Of a stretch of 64,000 nucleotides of DNA, positions 6,154 to 17,000 are shown piece after piece. Each line of letters opens with the position of its first letter. The stretch's first letter is position 1. Origin of the DNA: Neorhodopirellula pilleata (GTDB lineage: Bacteria > Planctomycetota > Planctomycetia > Pirellulales > Pirellulaceae); contig NZ_SJPM01000007.1 of the NCBI RefSeq assembly GCF_007859915.1, positions 201,298 through 265,297 of the forward strand. Direction: 5' to 3'. The notes below the pieces were generated by a model. It made no database searches. It worked only from the letters and a program-made list of their open reading frames with translations, and was not told the DNA's origin. A program made the position numbers and the translations under genes.

Positions 6154-9120
6154 CTAACGCCAAGCCAACTTCCCGCTCGGTGGCGTAACTTTTGGTGTCG
6201 TTTCGGGCACGTCCACGCGAACGGGCCCGGCGACGGCTCGTAAACGGCAATGCGACCAATCCAGTGTGACCAAGCTGCCGTCACCACATCCCGCGACAAG
6301 CCGGTCGTGATCGGTGTCGATCAACAGGCTGTCGATACTTTCGCCGATCATCGGAAACACCGCCATCTTCGGTTCGATGTCAGACAAGCAAGCTACCCAG
6401 ACTTCGTTCCCGACGCCTGCGGCGAGCCAATCGCCATCGCTTGAGAACGCAAGGCAGCGAACCGGAGATCCGACGTTGTTCGATTCGTCGGTCATCGAAA
6501 GGGGCTTCGTCGACGCGGCACGCAGTGGAAAGGTCACCCCGGCGGATCGATCCGCATCACGTCGCTCGATCACGTGCACGGCAACCGCACCTTGCTCGGT
6601 ACCACTGGCCAACATCAACGAGTCGGCACCTTTCCAGATCGATGTCATCGTGGTGATCCCGTGTTGGAGCGAATCGTCATCGACAAAAACACGCTCGACT
6701 TGTGGCTCGTCTCCGAACACCTGATGAACCGAAACGATCCCGCTGTCATTGCCCTCGCAAAACAAGTTCGCCGACATGGATGAACCACTCGGAAGCACCG
6801 GAGGCACTTCGATGACCCAAGACCTCGCGATTCCCGTATGGGTCGCCTTGGCGCTGGATTGGTCGCGGCGGTTCGATTCGAATTCGTCCCAATCGTAGAC
6901 CACGACATCACCGCCCTCTTGGCGGACCACCAAATGATCTCCCGATCCGACAAAACGAATCTCCGCCGCCACGTCTAACAAGTCCGTCGACGCGATGATG
7001 GCTTCGGACGAAACGGTTTTCGCGGTGTCGACGACGATGGCCGCTTTATCGTCGAGCGAAACAACGATCCGGTCGGATCGTTCGGGATGGGCGGTGAGTG
7101 TCAAGACTTCTGCGTCGAAAGACCAACTTGCCGCATGAGGCACGGGGAACGCATCGAACCCGGTTGATTTCAACGGGCTTAATTCCCAAATCGAAACCCG
7201 ATCGCGAGCTCCGACGATCAAGCTCCTTTTGTTGCCCGACAATAGCACGCTTTGAGGAAAGGCAATGTTGTTGTCCGCCTTGGCGATCACGGTCGAGCGA
7301 AGCGTCATGGCGGTAGATGAAATGCCAGCTATCGTTTGGGCTGGTTCAGTTCCATCGGCCGCCCACGTCCACCATCGAACGTCCGAGTCATAACCGGTCG
7401 TCAGATATCCCATCGGTGATCCGATCGGCTTTAGCCATTCGATTTCGCCGCCGTGTTGGTCGAGTGATAGTTCGGGTTGAACGGTCAACCATTTTGGATC
7501 GGCTTTTGTGGCCTCACGAAACAGTCCGATCGCTTGTAGCCGTTGCTCTGGGGTCAGTGAATCGGCGGCGATCAGCGACTTCGATTGTTCGAAGGGGTTT
7601 GTTTCCCCGGTCCCGGAATCGACTTCACCGATGTCGGGTATCGTCCCTGGAGTATCGGGTTGCTGCTGCGAATTGCCGCCGAGGAAAGGCAACGTCAATG
7701 CCAAGATTGCCAGCCCCGCGATCCCGCCGCCCACCCACCATCCTGGCTTTCGCCATGTTGTTGGCCGGGGCGCTTGATCGGTCGGTTTCTTTGCCAATTC
7801 CACGGCATCCGAACCGAGCGATTCGGGAAGCAATCCGTACGATTGCGATTGCGGTTTGGCGGCCGCTTGGGCGGCGTCGAGTTGGGATCCGAAGTTGAAT
7901 GTGTCGTCGACGTCGCCGCTAGGTCCGCGATGATTGGGGCGGCCCAAAAACTCAGTGGCAACTTGCCCCGGCATTTGATCGTCGGTCTTGGCGATCGAGG
8001 AACTGGTGATGATCGGCGAGCCACCTTTGGACTGTTGCACAAACGCGTCGGTCAGGTCTTCACTGTCGAGCGTGTCCAAGCCGATCGGGCCCGAACCATC
8101 GGATTGTCGCTTCGGCTTGACCGCAACGCCACCGTAAGCCGGCCCCGCGCCCTCTCCCACCGTGTTCAAACCTTGCTCGGTCAGGGCAACGCGGATCGCG
8201 TCGACGAAGGCCGAGTTGCTGGGGTAACGTTCCCGCCAATCTTTATGCGTGGCACGTTCCAATATCTCTCGCTCAATCACTGGCACGCGACTGAAGTTCA
8301 ACGTACCCGAAAGGTGCGTTTGCAATACTTTGTGAACACTTCCGTCCTCCAACGGCAAGCGACCGGTTCGCAGGTGGTAGTACGTCACCGCGAGTGAGTA
8401 TTGATCGCTATTGCAAGACGGTTTGCCGTTGATCGCCTCGGGCGACATGTAGGCGGGCGTTCCGGCAGCGGCGGTCATGGTCGCTTCGCTGCGTTTGAGC
8501 ACGCGCGCCAATCCGAAGTCACAGATTACCGCGGAGTCGCCGATCAACACGATGTTGGCCGGCTTGATATCGCAGTGTTGCAACGAGACCAAACCGGAAC
8601 CGAAATCGTGTTTGGGTGCGTTGAGGAAATCCAAACCGCGGGCGGTGCCTTCCATGTATCGCAACAAGTCACCCGGCGCGACGGGTGCGGGCGGGTTGGG
8701 ATCGTTTCGTTTGGGAACATACTTTTCCAAACTCACGTCACCGAGCAACATTCCGACGACCAGCAACGACGCCTTCGGGCCGGGATTGGTCACGAATCCC
8801 GAATGGGCATCGATCGAATCCAGATCGAGGTTGGTGAGAGTTTCCTCTAACTCGTCGGGCGGTTCGGGAAGTACGACACCTTCGTAATCCAATTGCCAGA
8901 TGCCGGTGATCTGCATCAGGTTGGCTTGCCGGATCGACTTGATGCGTTTGATCGCTGTGTATTCTTTTTGCCCTGAACTGTCCTCGAGGTTGATGAACTT
9001 CGCCGCGAGCGTCACGCCGCCCGGCCCGGACGCTCGCCAAACTTCACCGAACTGGCCCTTGCCGATGTACTCTTGTAACCGATAGCCGGGGGCGAATTCA
9101 AAACCTCGGCGAAGGATCAT
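6154..9120 (-). CDS. Membrane Ser/Thr protein kinase with C-terminal propeller-like sensor
   Basis: The 988-residue product has a cytoplasmic kinase domain in residues 12-310. The glycine loop is GKGQFGEVW, the ATP-binding Lys is in LAAKF, the catalytic loop is HCDIKPAN, the metal site is CDFGLA and the activation-segment end is GTPAYMSPEA. The usual HRD is HCD, making it a non-RD kinase that may not need activation-loop phosphorylation. A Pro/Ser-rich juxtamembrane stretch leads to one membrane helix (GGGIAGLAILALTLPFLGG). The ~480-residue outer part has WD40/quinoprotein-like repeats (SVLLSGNKRSLIVGARDRVS, VRCLAFSSDGDWLAAGVG). The ATG at 9120 is preferred over the TTG at 9132. No Shine-Dalgarno sequence is evident. 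The sensed signal is unknown. Confidence 0.9.
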   Translation of the reverse strand: MILRRGFEFAPGYRLQEYIGKGQFGEVWRASGPGGVTLAAKFINLEDSSGQKEYTAIKRIKSIRQANLMQITGIWQLDYEGVVLPEPPDELEETLTNLDLDSIDAHSGFVTNPGPKASLLVVGMLLGDVSLEKYVPKRNDPNPPAPVAPGDLLRYMEGTARGLDFLNAPKHDFGSGLVSLQHCDIKPANIVLIGDSAVICDFGLARVLKRSEATMTAAAGTPAYMSPEAINGKPSCNSDQYSLAVTYYHLRTGRLPLEDGSVHKVLQTHLSGTLNFSRVPVIEREILERATHKDWRERYPSNSAFVDAIRVALTEQGLNTVGEGAGPAYGGVAVKPKRQSDGSGPIGLDTLDSEDLTDAFVQQSKGGSPIITSSSIAKTDDQMPGQVATEFLGRPNHRGPSGDVDDTFNFGSQLDAAQAAAKPQSQSYGLLPESLGSDAVELAKKPTDQAPRPTTWRKPGWWVGGGIAGLAILALTLPFLGGNSQQQPDTPGTIPDIGEVDSGTGETNPFEQSKSLIAADSLTPEQRLQAIGLFREATKADPKWLTVQPELSLDQHGGEIEWLKPIGSPMGYLTTGYDSDVRWWTWAADGTEPAQTIAGISSTAMTLRSTVIAKADNNIAFPQSVLLSGNKRSLIVGARDRVSIWELSPLKSTGFDAFPVPHAASWSFDAEVLTLTAHPERSDRIVVSLDDKAAIVVDTAKTVSSEAIIASTDLLDVAAEIRFVGSGDHLVVRQEGGDVVVYDWDEFESNRRDQSSAKATHTGIARSWVIEVPPVLPSGSSMSANLFCEGNDSGIVSVHQVFGDEPQVERVFVDDDSLQHGITTMTSIWKGADSLMLASGTEQGAVAVHVIERRDADRSAGVTFPLRAASTKPLSMTDESNNVGSPVRCLAFSSDGDWLAAGVGNEVWVACLSDIEPKMAVFPMIGESIDSLLIDTDHDRLVAGCGDGSLVTLDWSHCRLRAVAGPVRVDVPETTPKVTPPSGKLAWR

Positions 9121-9212
9121 GGCGATTGACAAAATGAGGGGAGGCGGTTGACCCCCGCATTCTAAACGATTTCCGTTCCGACGCGGTACTACCAGCCTCG
9201 TGTTTTTAGGGT

Positions 9213-9350
9213 AGTGGATCTTGTCAAAGATCCACTAAGCATCGCGTGAACGTTAAGTGATGGATTCTTAACGTGGCGTCGACTTTCAGTCGACGTTTCA
9301 GGGTTTGGCGACTGAAAGTCGCCACCACTTAATGTTCACGCGATGCTAAG
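9213..9350. repeat. Perfect hairpin followed by a MITE-like element with AGCATCGCGTGAAC ends
   Basis: Bases 9213-9236 form a perfect 10-bp stem with a 4-base loop (AGTGGATCTT/AAGATCCACT). Directly adjoining, 9235-9259 and 9326-9350 form terminal inverted repeats (CTAAGCATCGCGTGAAC plus GTTAAGTG) with two mismatches. The core holds the pair GACTTTCAGTCG and CGACTGAAAGTCG. The same 17-base end sequence bounds an unrelated core at 36838-36953. It lies between two genes on the minus strand. The first hairpin could end transcription of the Cys-rich gene, but it lacks a U-tract. Confidence 0.8.
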
Positions 9351-9364
9351 TTCGATTAAAACAG

Positions 9365-10003
9365 TCAATGATGCAGCGTCTCTTTGATCTTGGCGATCAG
9401 CTTCGGTTCGCCGTCGGTCTTGTAAGCCCCTTCGCCGCCTTGTCGTCTTCCTTGCGTGTATTGCAACCAAACCTTGGAATGACCGGCGAGTCCTTCGTAA
9501 TCCAATCCCCAAGTGCCTTCGCCGAACTGGCCGCAACCATTCGCCTCCCGGGGGCGTCCTCGAGAAAATAGTGGGATCGGCAATTGTGGGATCTTTGAAA
9601 ACGCCGCGCCGCCACCGACGAACCAAGCCGTGTAGTTCCCACAAAACGTGTTCGGGCGTCCGCAAATCGCCCACGGCGCGACTTCATCGGCATGCCCCGC
9701 CCGCTTGTCTTGATCCATGCGGTATCGCACCGGCGGGCAATCGCCACGGTCGCGATCCCCCGGCATCGTCCGGCACGGTTTCTTGGGGTGACCCGGGTCA
9801 CGATCGACACCATAACAGTGCTCACACTCGCCACATTCGTTGCAATGGCCGTTGTCGCAATGGCCGTCACCGCACCACGCCGCGTCGCACTCGGAATGAA
9901 TTGCGGTATGAGATTCGGCCTGCAATGTCGCCGCCGTCAGTGCAGCGAACACCAAACCCATCCACAACATCCGTGAGCGAAAGTGATGTGTTGATTGTGG
10001 CAT
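9365..10003 (-). CDS. Secreted cysteine-rich protein, unknown function
   Basis: The 212-residue product has a signal peptide (MLWMGLVFAALTAATLQA, preceded by eleven residues). A His/Cys/Asp-rich cluster follows (CGDGHCDNGHCNECGEC, residues ~44-60) that could bind metal. The middle contains DRDRGDCPP and AICGRPNTFCGNYTAWFVGGG. The C-terminus is Gly-rich and ends KIKETLHH. I know no named family for it. Planctomycete genomes contain many secreted proteins with short CxxC/GHC clusters. It is followed on the same strand by the kinase gene after a repeat-filled gap. Confidence 0.7.
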   Translation of the reverse strand: MPQSTHHFRSRMLWMGLVFAALTAATLQAESHTAIHSECDAAWCGDGHCDNGHCNECGECEHCYGVDRDPGHPKKPCRTMPGDRDRGDCPPVRYRMDQDKRAGHADEVAPWAICGRPNTFCGNYTAWFVGGGAAFSKIPQLPIPLFSRGRPREANGCGQFGEGTWGLDYEGLAGHSKVWLQYTQGRRQGGEGAYKTDGEPKLIAKIKETLHH

Positions 10004-10182
10004 GAGTCTTACCGAAAATGCGGGGCGGGAAAAAACGAAACAATCCGTTGTCCCTCAACATCGCCCTCCGGCGACCCCGATATCCAATTCAACCCGACCA
10101 AGCCGCACGTATCGCCGTCTTACCTGAACCGTCAAAACCGGCAAACTTTGCCACGCGATTCAGGACCGAGAGTTCACCGCCG

Positions 10183-10794
10183 TTAAGGACCGAACAGGTC
10201 GGCCAAATCCAGAGGAACGTTGCAAGGTTCAAGCGGCGAGAGGGACTCACCGGCTTTTGCCACACTGCGGTCGTTGAATCGACCGTTCTCGGGCTTGCGA
10301 AAAACATGGACGCACTGTCCCTGGAGGTCGACGACCCAGCACTCGACGATCATTGCTTTGGCGTATAAGTCGACCTTCTCGATCAAGTCGGCCTTCAACG
10401 AACTGTCCGCGATCTCGATCACCAACTTCACGTCGGCGGCCGACGGATGGCGTTCACGATAACGCGCCGCTCGGACCCAATAGACATCGGGCTCGGGGCG
10501 ACTGTCGAATTCCGGCAGACCGAGGCCGATTTGCACAGCGACTTGAATCGAGCGTTGGGCCGTTGTTGTGAACGACCAATTTGTCAGATAGAGAATGAAG
10601 TCATCATGAATCGGGCCTGCAGGATTCATGCAGCGGATCTCCCCTCGGATCAGTTCAATCTTTCCGTGCAGGTGATCAAACGCACCTTTCTGAACCATTT
10701 CGCCATATTCGTCGGCGGTCAATCGTAGTGATTGGCTCATGCGGATTTTCTTGTCTTGCCACTGATTCTGTTCGTTCGACCGTTCGCTTTTCAT
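10183..10794 (-). CDS. Uma2-family protein (PD-(D/E)XK endonuclease-like, DUF820)
   Basis: The 203-residue product matches the Uma2/DUF820 layout: an N-terminal LTADEYGEMVQ helix, then RPEPDVYWV with the first acidic residue, VKLVIEIADSS with the second, and LIEKVDLYAKA with the Lys, followed by ECWVVDL. These are the expected PD-(D/E)XK positions. Such proteins are abundant in cyanobacteria and planctomycetes and their real role is unsettled. The ATG at 10794 has GGGAAG eight bases upstream; an in-frame ATG at 10740 would give 185 residues, also normal for the family. The open frame reaches 10857 and would overlap the upstream end of the divergent giant gene's frame. Confidence 0.8.
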   Translation of the reverse strand: MKSERSNEQNQWQDKKIRMSQSLRLTADEYGEMVQKGAFDHLHGKIELIRGEIRCMNPAGPIHDDFILYLTNWSFTTTAQRSIQVAVQIGLGLPEFDSRPEPDVYWVRAARYRERHPSAADVKLVIEIADSSLKADLIEKVDLYAKAMIVECWVVDLQGQCVHVFRKPENGRFNDRSVAKAGESLSPLEPCNVPLDLADLFGP

Positions 10795-11035
10795 TGTAGC
10801 GGCTTCCCAACGAGGCGGCGAGATTTTGCTCGACAGCCCGCCTGACGTTTCGCTCATGACCGTCGAGAATCCAAATTTGAGGCCAGCTAAGGGGAATTGG
10901 GCTGGGTTTCGGCGGCGTGGGCGTTCCGACGCTTGCTTTTGGTGGTCCGTCAGACTTTACTCGGGGGGATCAATTGCCCGACCATTACTGCCGTTATTGT
11001 TGAATCTTTTCGATTCACTCACCCAGGACGTCTCG

Positions 11036-14000
11036 ATGCCCCTCCGTCCCCCGTTTTGTCGACCGATTCTTTCCAATAACGTCCTTGAGCCTGGTCGCCG
11101 ATCCACGCGAAAGCGTTCGGATCGCCCACGCCGATCGGGCGAGAAGAGACGCTTAAAGCTCGAGTCGCTCGAAAGTCGGCGGTTGTTGGCCACCGATGTG
11201 ATGATCGGACTGAATGGGGACCCGGGTTCCTACTCTGAAGATGTCTCGGGACTGACCGTCACCTTTCGCCCGACGACCGCTGGCGTTGATAACGTCCTTG
11301 GCACCCCTGACGATCTACCCCAAATGTCGGTCAGCGTCAGCGACATAACAGGGTTGCTCGAATCCGGTTTCAACGTGGTAATTGAAACCGACGAACCCGG
11401 TTCGACTAATACGGGTGACATCTTGTTTCAGCAGATCATCAATCCGAACGGATCTGACCGAGTCAGCTTGCGCTTCAACGCCGCCGGCAGCATCATTGTC
11501 GACACGGGCGGTTTGGATGTCGTCAGCGGTCAAGTCGACCTGACCTTCAACGCTGATCGCGACGGAACCGGTGGAGGCAACATCGAGATATTCTCAGGAG
11601 TCGCCATCGACACAAACAGCGGCGACGTGGTGTTCGGCGGAGGAGCAGATCCGTTGTCGACGCCCGCCCGCGGAACGTTGAACCGTTTGGCGGGGGTGAG
11701 TATCGGTGGTTCGATCGATACCGGCGGCGGCAGTGTGTCCATTCGAGGTGCTGGTGATGCGGCGGGAGGCGGCGACGGGGTCGTCATCAGCTCAAACGCT
11801 TCGATCAATTCCCTTGACGGATCGATCAGTATGACCGGAACCGCAACCGCCGGCATCAACGGTAGCGGCGTCGGGGTTTTAGTAAACGCGGCATCGATCA
11901 ACACGTTGAATGGTCCCATCACTGTCGTGGGAACGGGAGCAGGAACGGGAATTGATCATGACGGCATTCGCATGATCTCCGGTGCCACCATCGCGAGCGG
12001 TGGTGACGGCAACATTCTTCTGACAGGGACAAGTGGCGTCGGGATCAATTCGAATTCCGGTATCGTCTTGGAAGACAATTTAACCTCGATAACCGCTCTG
12101 AATGGCAACATCTCGTTGGTTGGAACCGGGCGCGGCAGTGGCCAGAACAACAACGGCATCTCGGTTCGATCCCGACCAATGATCAACGCGATCGGTACCG
12201 GTTCGATTTCGCTCACCGGCATCAACGAATCAGGGACCTCGTTCAATTATGGCGTTGCTACATCCGGTTTTGGCAACGTGATTCGCTCGGCCGGCGGTGG
12301 CGTCACCGTGTCCGGAACCAGCAACGGTACAACGACGTTCAATCATGGCGTGTCGTTATTCGACACGACGCTGGAAGACACCTCAACTGGATTGGTGTCC
12401 ATCACCGGAATCAGCGGCCTCGGTACCGACGACAATCGCGGTGTCGCGATCGAGGAATCTTTGGCAACAGTACAATCCTCCGGTGGTGGTGTTTTGATCG
12501 AGGGAACCGGTCGTGGCAGCGGCAACAACAACCACGGAGTTGCCGTTATCAATTCGGCGGTTCGTGAATTGTCAACCGGCACGATCACGATCAACGGCAC
12601 TTCTCAAGCAGGCGGAGCGAACAACGACGGATTGATCATCGACTTCAGTACCGTCGCTGCCGCCGATGGCAACATCAGCCTCACCGGTGCGGGCAGTGGT
12701 ACAGGTGACTCCAACGACGGCGTATTGGTCAACTTTGGTTCCAGCATTGGCAACAGCGGCAACGGTAGCATCACATTGACCGGCCAAAGTGGTCAGGGCG
12801 TTTCCAACAATCGCGGCGTCGTGCTCCAATTTGATGCGAGACTATCTTCAACCGGAAGCGGCAACATCTCGCTCAACGGAACGACCAGCGACCCCGCCGG
12901 TACGGCCATTGCGATGCTAACCGAACGGCCAAGCGGATTCATCGCGACCGGCGGCGACTTCATCGCGTCAGCCACGAACGGCCAACTCAGCACGCCCGCG
13001 TTGGATGCTCCCGTCAGCGACCTTGTATCGGCCAGCAACATCCGTCTGGGCGGGACGACAGACATTGGTGGCCAGATCAATGGAGTCGCTGCGTCCGGCT
13101 TCTTTCCCATTTCGGGTGATCTGCAACTCGGCGGTGCCGATACGTTGAGTATCAACGTCGATGGTTTGAGTGCCGGATCCGATCACGATCAGCTTCTCGT
13201 GACCGGTGGGGTAAACCTCGGCAATGCAGCATTGAATCTAACGGGGAACATTGCGTCCAATCTTGGGCAATCGGTCACGATCATCGCCAACAATGGGATC
13301 GCGCCGGTCAATGGTGTCTTCGCCGGACTACCCGAGGGAGCCAGTGCTCTGATCAACGGTTTGATCTTCAACATCAGCTACGTCGGTGGTGACGGCAACG
13401 ACGTGACGCTGACGCAATCCGACACCTTGACGATCCTCGGCGACGGTGCGGACGAACAAATCGAATTGATCGCCGGCCCGACTGGATTGGGCGTCGTCCG
13501 AAACGGAAATGCGTTTGGGACCGTGTTGAATTCGAGCTTCCAAGAGATCGCCGTTGATCTTAGTGGCGGCAACGACGTGTTAACCATCGACTTCACCGGA
13601 GGCAATCCCATCCCAGCCCGCGGCATCGCTTTCAATGGCGGCGTTGGTGGCAACGATTCGATGGAATTCGTCGGTGGCAATGCGACGACCGTTAGGCACT
13701 CGTTCCTCAATGCCAACGACGGCACCGTGGATATCGATTCTCGCTTGATCAGCTACGTGGGCTTGGAACCGATCATCGATAACCTGAGCGCGGCCGACCG
13801 AACCTTTGAATTCTTGGGTGGAGCTGAAACGATCACGTTGGGTGACGATGCCAACGCAATCGGTCGTAGTCTGATCGACTCATCTCTCGGTGAATCGGTT
13901 TCATTCGCCAATCCGGCTTTCTCGCTAACGATTCTTGCCGGTGACGGCGACGACACGATTACCGTCAACACACTCGACGCGGGCAACACCGCCGGGCTGA

Positions 14001-17000
14001 TCATCGATGGAGGTGACGGAGCGGCGGATCAATTGATCATGAACAACGTCGACATCGACACGAATCAAAACAACCGCGGCTTGCGGATCACGGAGATGGA
14101 GACCGTCGGCATTACCGGCGGCACGATCGCGGACAACCAATCGCCTCGGGGCGGTGGTATTTATATAACCAACTCCACGTCCGGCACGACCACGACCGCG
14201 ACGATCGATTCGGTCACGATTGTCGACAACCGGGTCACCACCATCACCTCAGGCGGCGGTGTCTACAATGAAGGTGCCGATCTCACGGTCACCAATAGCA
14301 CCATCTCAAACAACGCCACACCGGGACGCGGCGGTGGCATCTACAACTTTCAAGGCACGCTGATCGTTTCCAATACGACCATCAGCGGTAACCAAGCCGG
14401 ATCGAGTGGCGGTGGGATCGAGAACGACAACGGCAACGTTACGCTCAATAACGTGACCCTCGGCGGGATCGCTCCGGCGGACGGCAACACGACGCCGATC
14501 AATGGCGGCGGCTTGCACGCCACGGGTGCTTCAAGCCAAACGACGATCAACGGCGGTTTCATTCAAAATAATATGGCTGGCGAGGAAGGCGGTGGTTTGT
14601 GGAACGGCGATGGCATCATGACCATTGACGGTACTAGAGTTGTTGAAAACAGGGCGAATGCGGCGAACAACTTTGGCAACGATCAGGGCGGCGGTGGCAT
14701 TTTCAACATCGGCGGTAGCCTCCAATTGACCGATGCGTTCTTGAACCAAAATAGCGCCAACGCCGCTGGCGGTTCCGGTGGTGGATTGCTCAGCGACGGT
14801 GGCGTGGTCAGTATTTCGGGTACGGAGGTAATGAACAACAACCGGTATGGTTTGGCGTTGATCAATGGAGTCGACGCGACGATTCTTTCCAACACGTTTT
14901 CCGGCAACGTCGACGCGGACGTCTCCCAGTTGGGCACCACGGGCGACGATGTTTTTGACGTGACGGCGACGTTGATTTCCGATGGCGTTTCTTCCACGAC
15001 GATCGACAACACAGTCGGTACATTTCGACTCGCGACGCTTGACGGTCTTGACACTGTCAATGTCTCGGGAGGCTTGAACGCTCAATTTCAGATCGATGGT
15101 GGTGATCCGATCAATTCCCCTGCGGACATCCTCAATCTGAATACGCAGAACAATCCTCTGACGATCAGTCCAACGTCGTTCTCGATCGCCGGTATGGCGG
15201 CATTCACACCGACCAATTTCGAGACGGTAAATTTCGTGAACGTGTTCGACGTGACAATCGAAGCTGACGCGAATGCGAACGACATCGGTCTGTTCGTCAA
15301 TGGCCCCAACACGGAAGTGGTCATTGATGGCCAAACCGTTTTTTCGCAGTTCACCGGAGTACTGGCTTTTATGGTCATCAACGGCACCGACGGAGATGAC
15401 GTCTTGACGATTGATTACACGAACGGCAATCCATTGCCGGCGGGCAGTTTGACGTTCAATGGAGGCGTCGGTGGCAACGACTCGATGGTGATCACCGGCG
15501 GCAGTGCGACAACCGTCACGCACTCTTTCCTCAATGCCAACGACGGTTCGGTCGATATCGACGGCGGGCTGATCAGCTACGTCGGCTTGGAACCCATCGT
15601 CGACAGCCTCGACGTGGTCGATCGAGAGTTCAACTTTTTGGGAGGCGATGAAACGATCACGCTGAGCGACGAAGTTTTCGCCGCTGGTAGCAATCGCATC
15701 GACTCAACACTTGGTGAGTCGGTATCATTCCTCAACCCGACCGGCTCGCTGAGAATCAATTCGCTCTTCGGTGACGATGTGATCGACTTCGACTCGCTCG
15801 ATGTCAACTTTGGGGCGTCGATCGATATCAATACCAGCGAGGACACCGTCGTATTCGATGCCAACCTTCGCCTCGGTCAGTCGTTGAGTTCCTCCGGCGA
15901 CCTGACGATCAATGCCGGTGTGATCGATATCCAACAAAACGCACGAATCGACACCTCATTGGCGACTGGGATCGGTCAAACCGGGAATGTGACGCTGCAA
16001 GCCAGCCGAAACATCTCGCTCAACAGTGCGATCATCGTGACTCAGGACGGAACCGTCATGATCAACGGCGGCTCCGGTGCCAACGCCTCGGACAACTTCA
16101 CCGGCATCTCAATTGATAGCAGCTCCATCGAAACGATGGGCACCGGAGATATCAACTTGACCGCGAACGGCTCCAGCGATGGAACGACGTCAGGCCAGAT
16201 TGGCTTGCTTGTCAATGAGACCTCCATCGGCGCGAGTGGTGGTGGTTTCGTCCAGTTAGGAGGGGTTGCGGGCGCAGGGTTGGACGGAAACGTCGGCGTG
16301 CATATCCGTGGTAATTCTGACGTGTTTTCGAATGGCGGTGGCGTCACGGTCAGCGGGACTGGAGCGGGTACCGGCTTGAGTAATTTTGGCGTTCGAATTG
16401 CTCCGGGGCAAATTCGCGACACCAGCGATGGCAACGTTACCGTGGATGGTGTGGGTGGCGACGGCACCGATTTCAACCACGGTGTGAGGTTAGAGTCAGA
16501 CGCAGGTGGACTGACTCGAATCAATGCCAACCTGGGAAGCATTCTCGTCAGCGGGTTCAGTAGTGGTACCGGCACTGCAAATGATGGTATCTCGGTCACC
16601 GGTGACGTGGACATCGTCAATCAGTCAACCGGTTCGATTGATTTGATCGGAACCGCCGGAGCGGGTGGGTTTGCGATGAGCTTGGACGCCCCTGCTTTGA
16701 ATGTGGTGGCCTCCAATGGCGTCATCAATGTCACCGCTAACGCGGGACGTATCGGCACCTCGAACTCCCAGTTCGCGCAAACTCTGCTCAGTGGCGACGG
16801 AGTCAACGTCACCGGCGAGCTAACGATCGGGGAATATACCGGCAGCCTTGACCCAGATTTCGGTGTCTTGACGATCTCTGAAAACCTAAGCTTCGACCCA
16901 TCGAGCACGCTGACGATGCAAGTCAACGGAACCGCGGTAGGAACCAACCAAGACCAGTTGATCAAACTAGGCGGCGGCCAACTCGAACTCAATGACGCCA

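Noticed and set aside
10183..10794. Defence system around the Uma2-like nuclease
   Set aside because: Its neighbours (Cys-rich secreted protein, kinase, giant surface protein) are not defence genes, and Uma2 proteins commonly stand alone.
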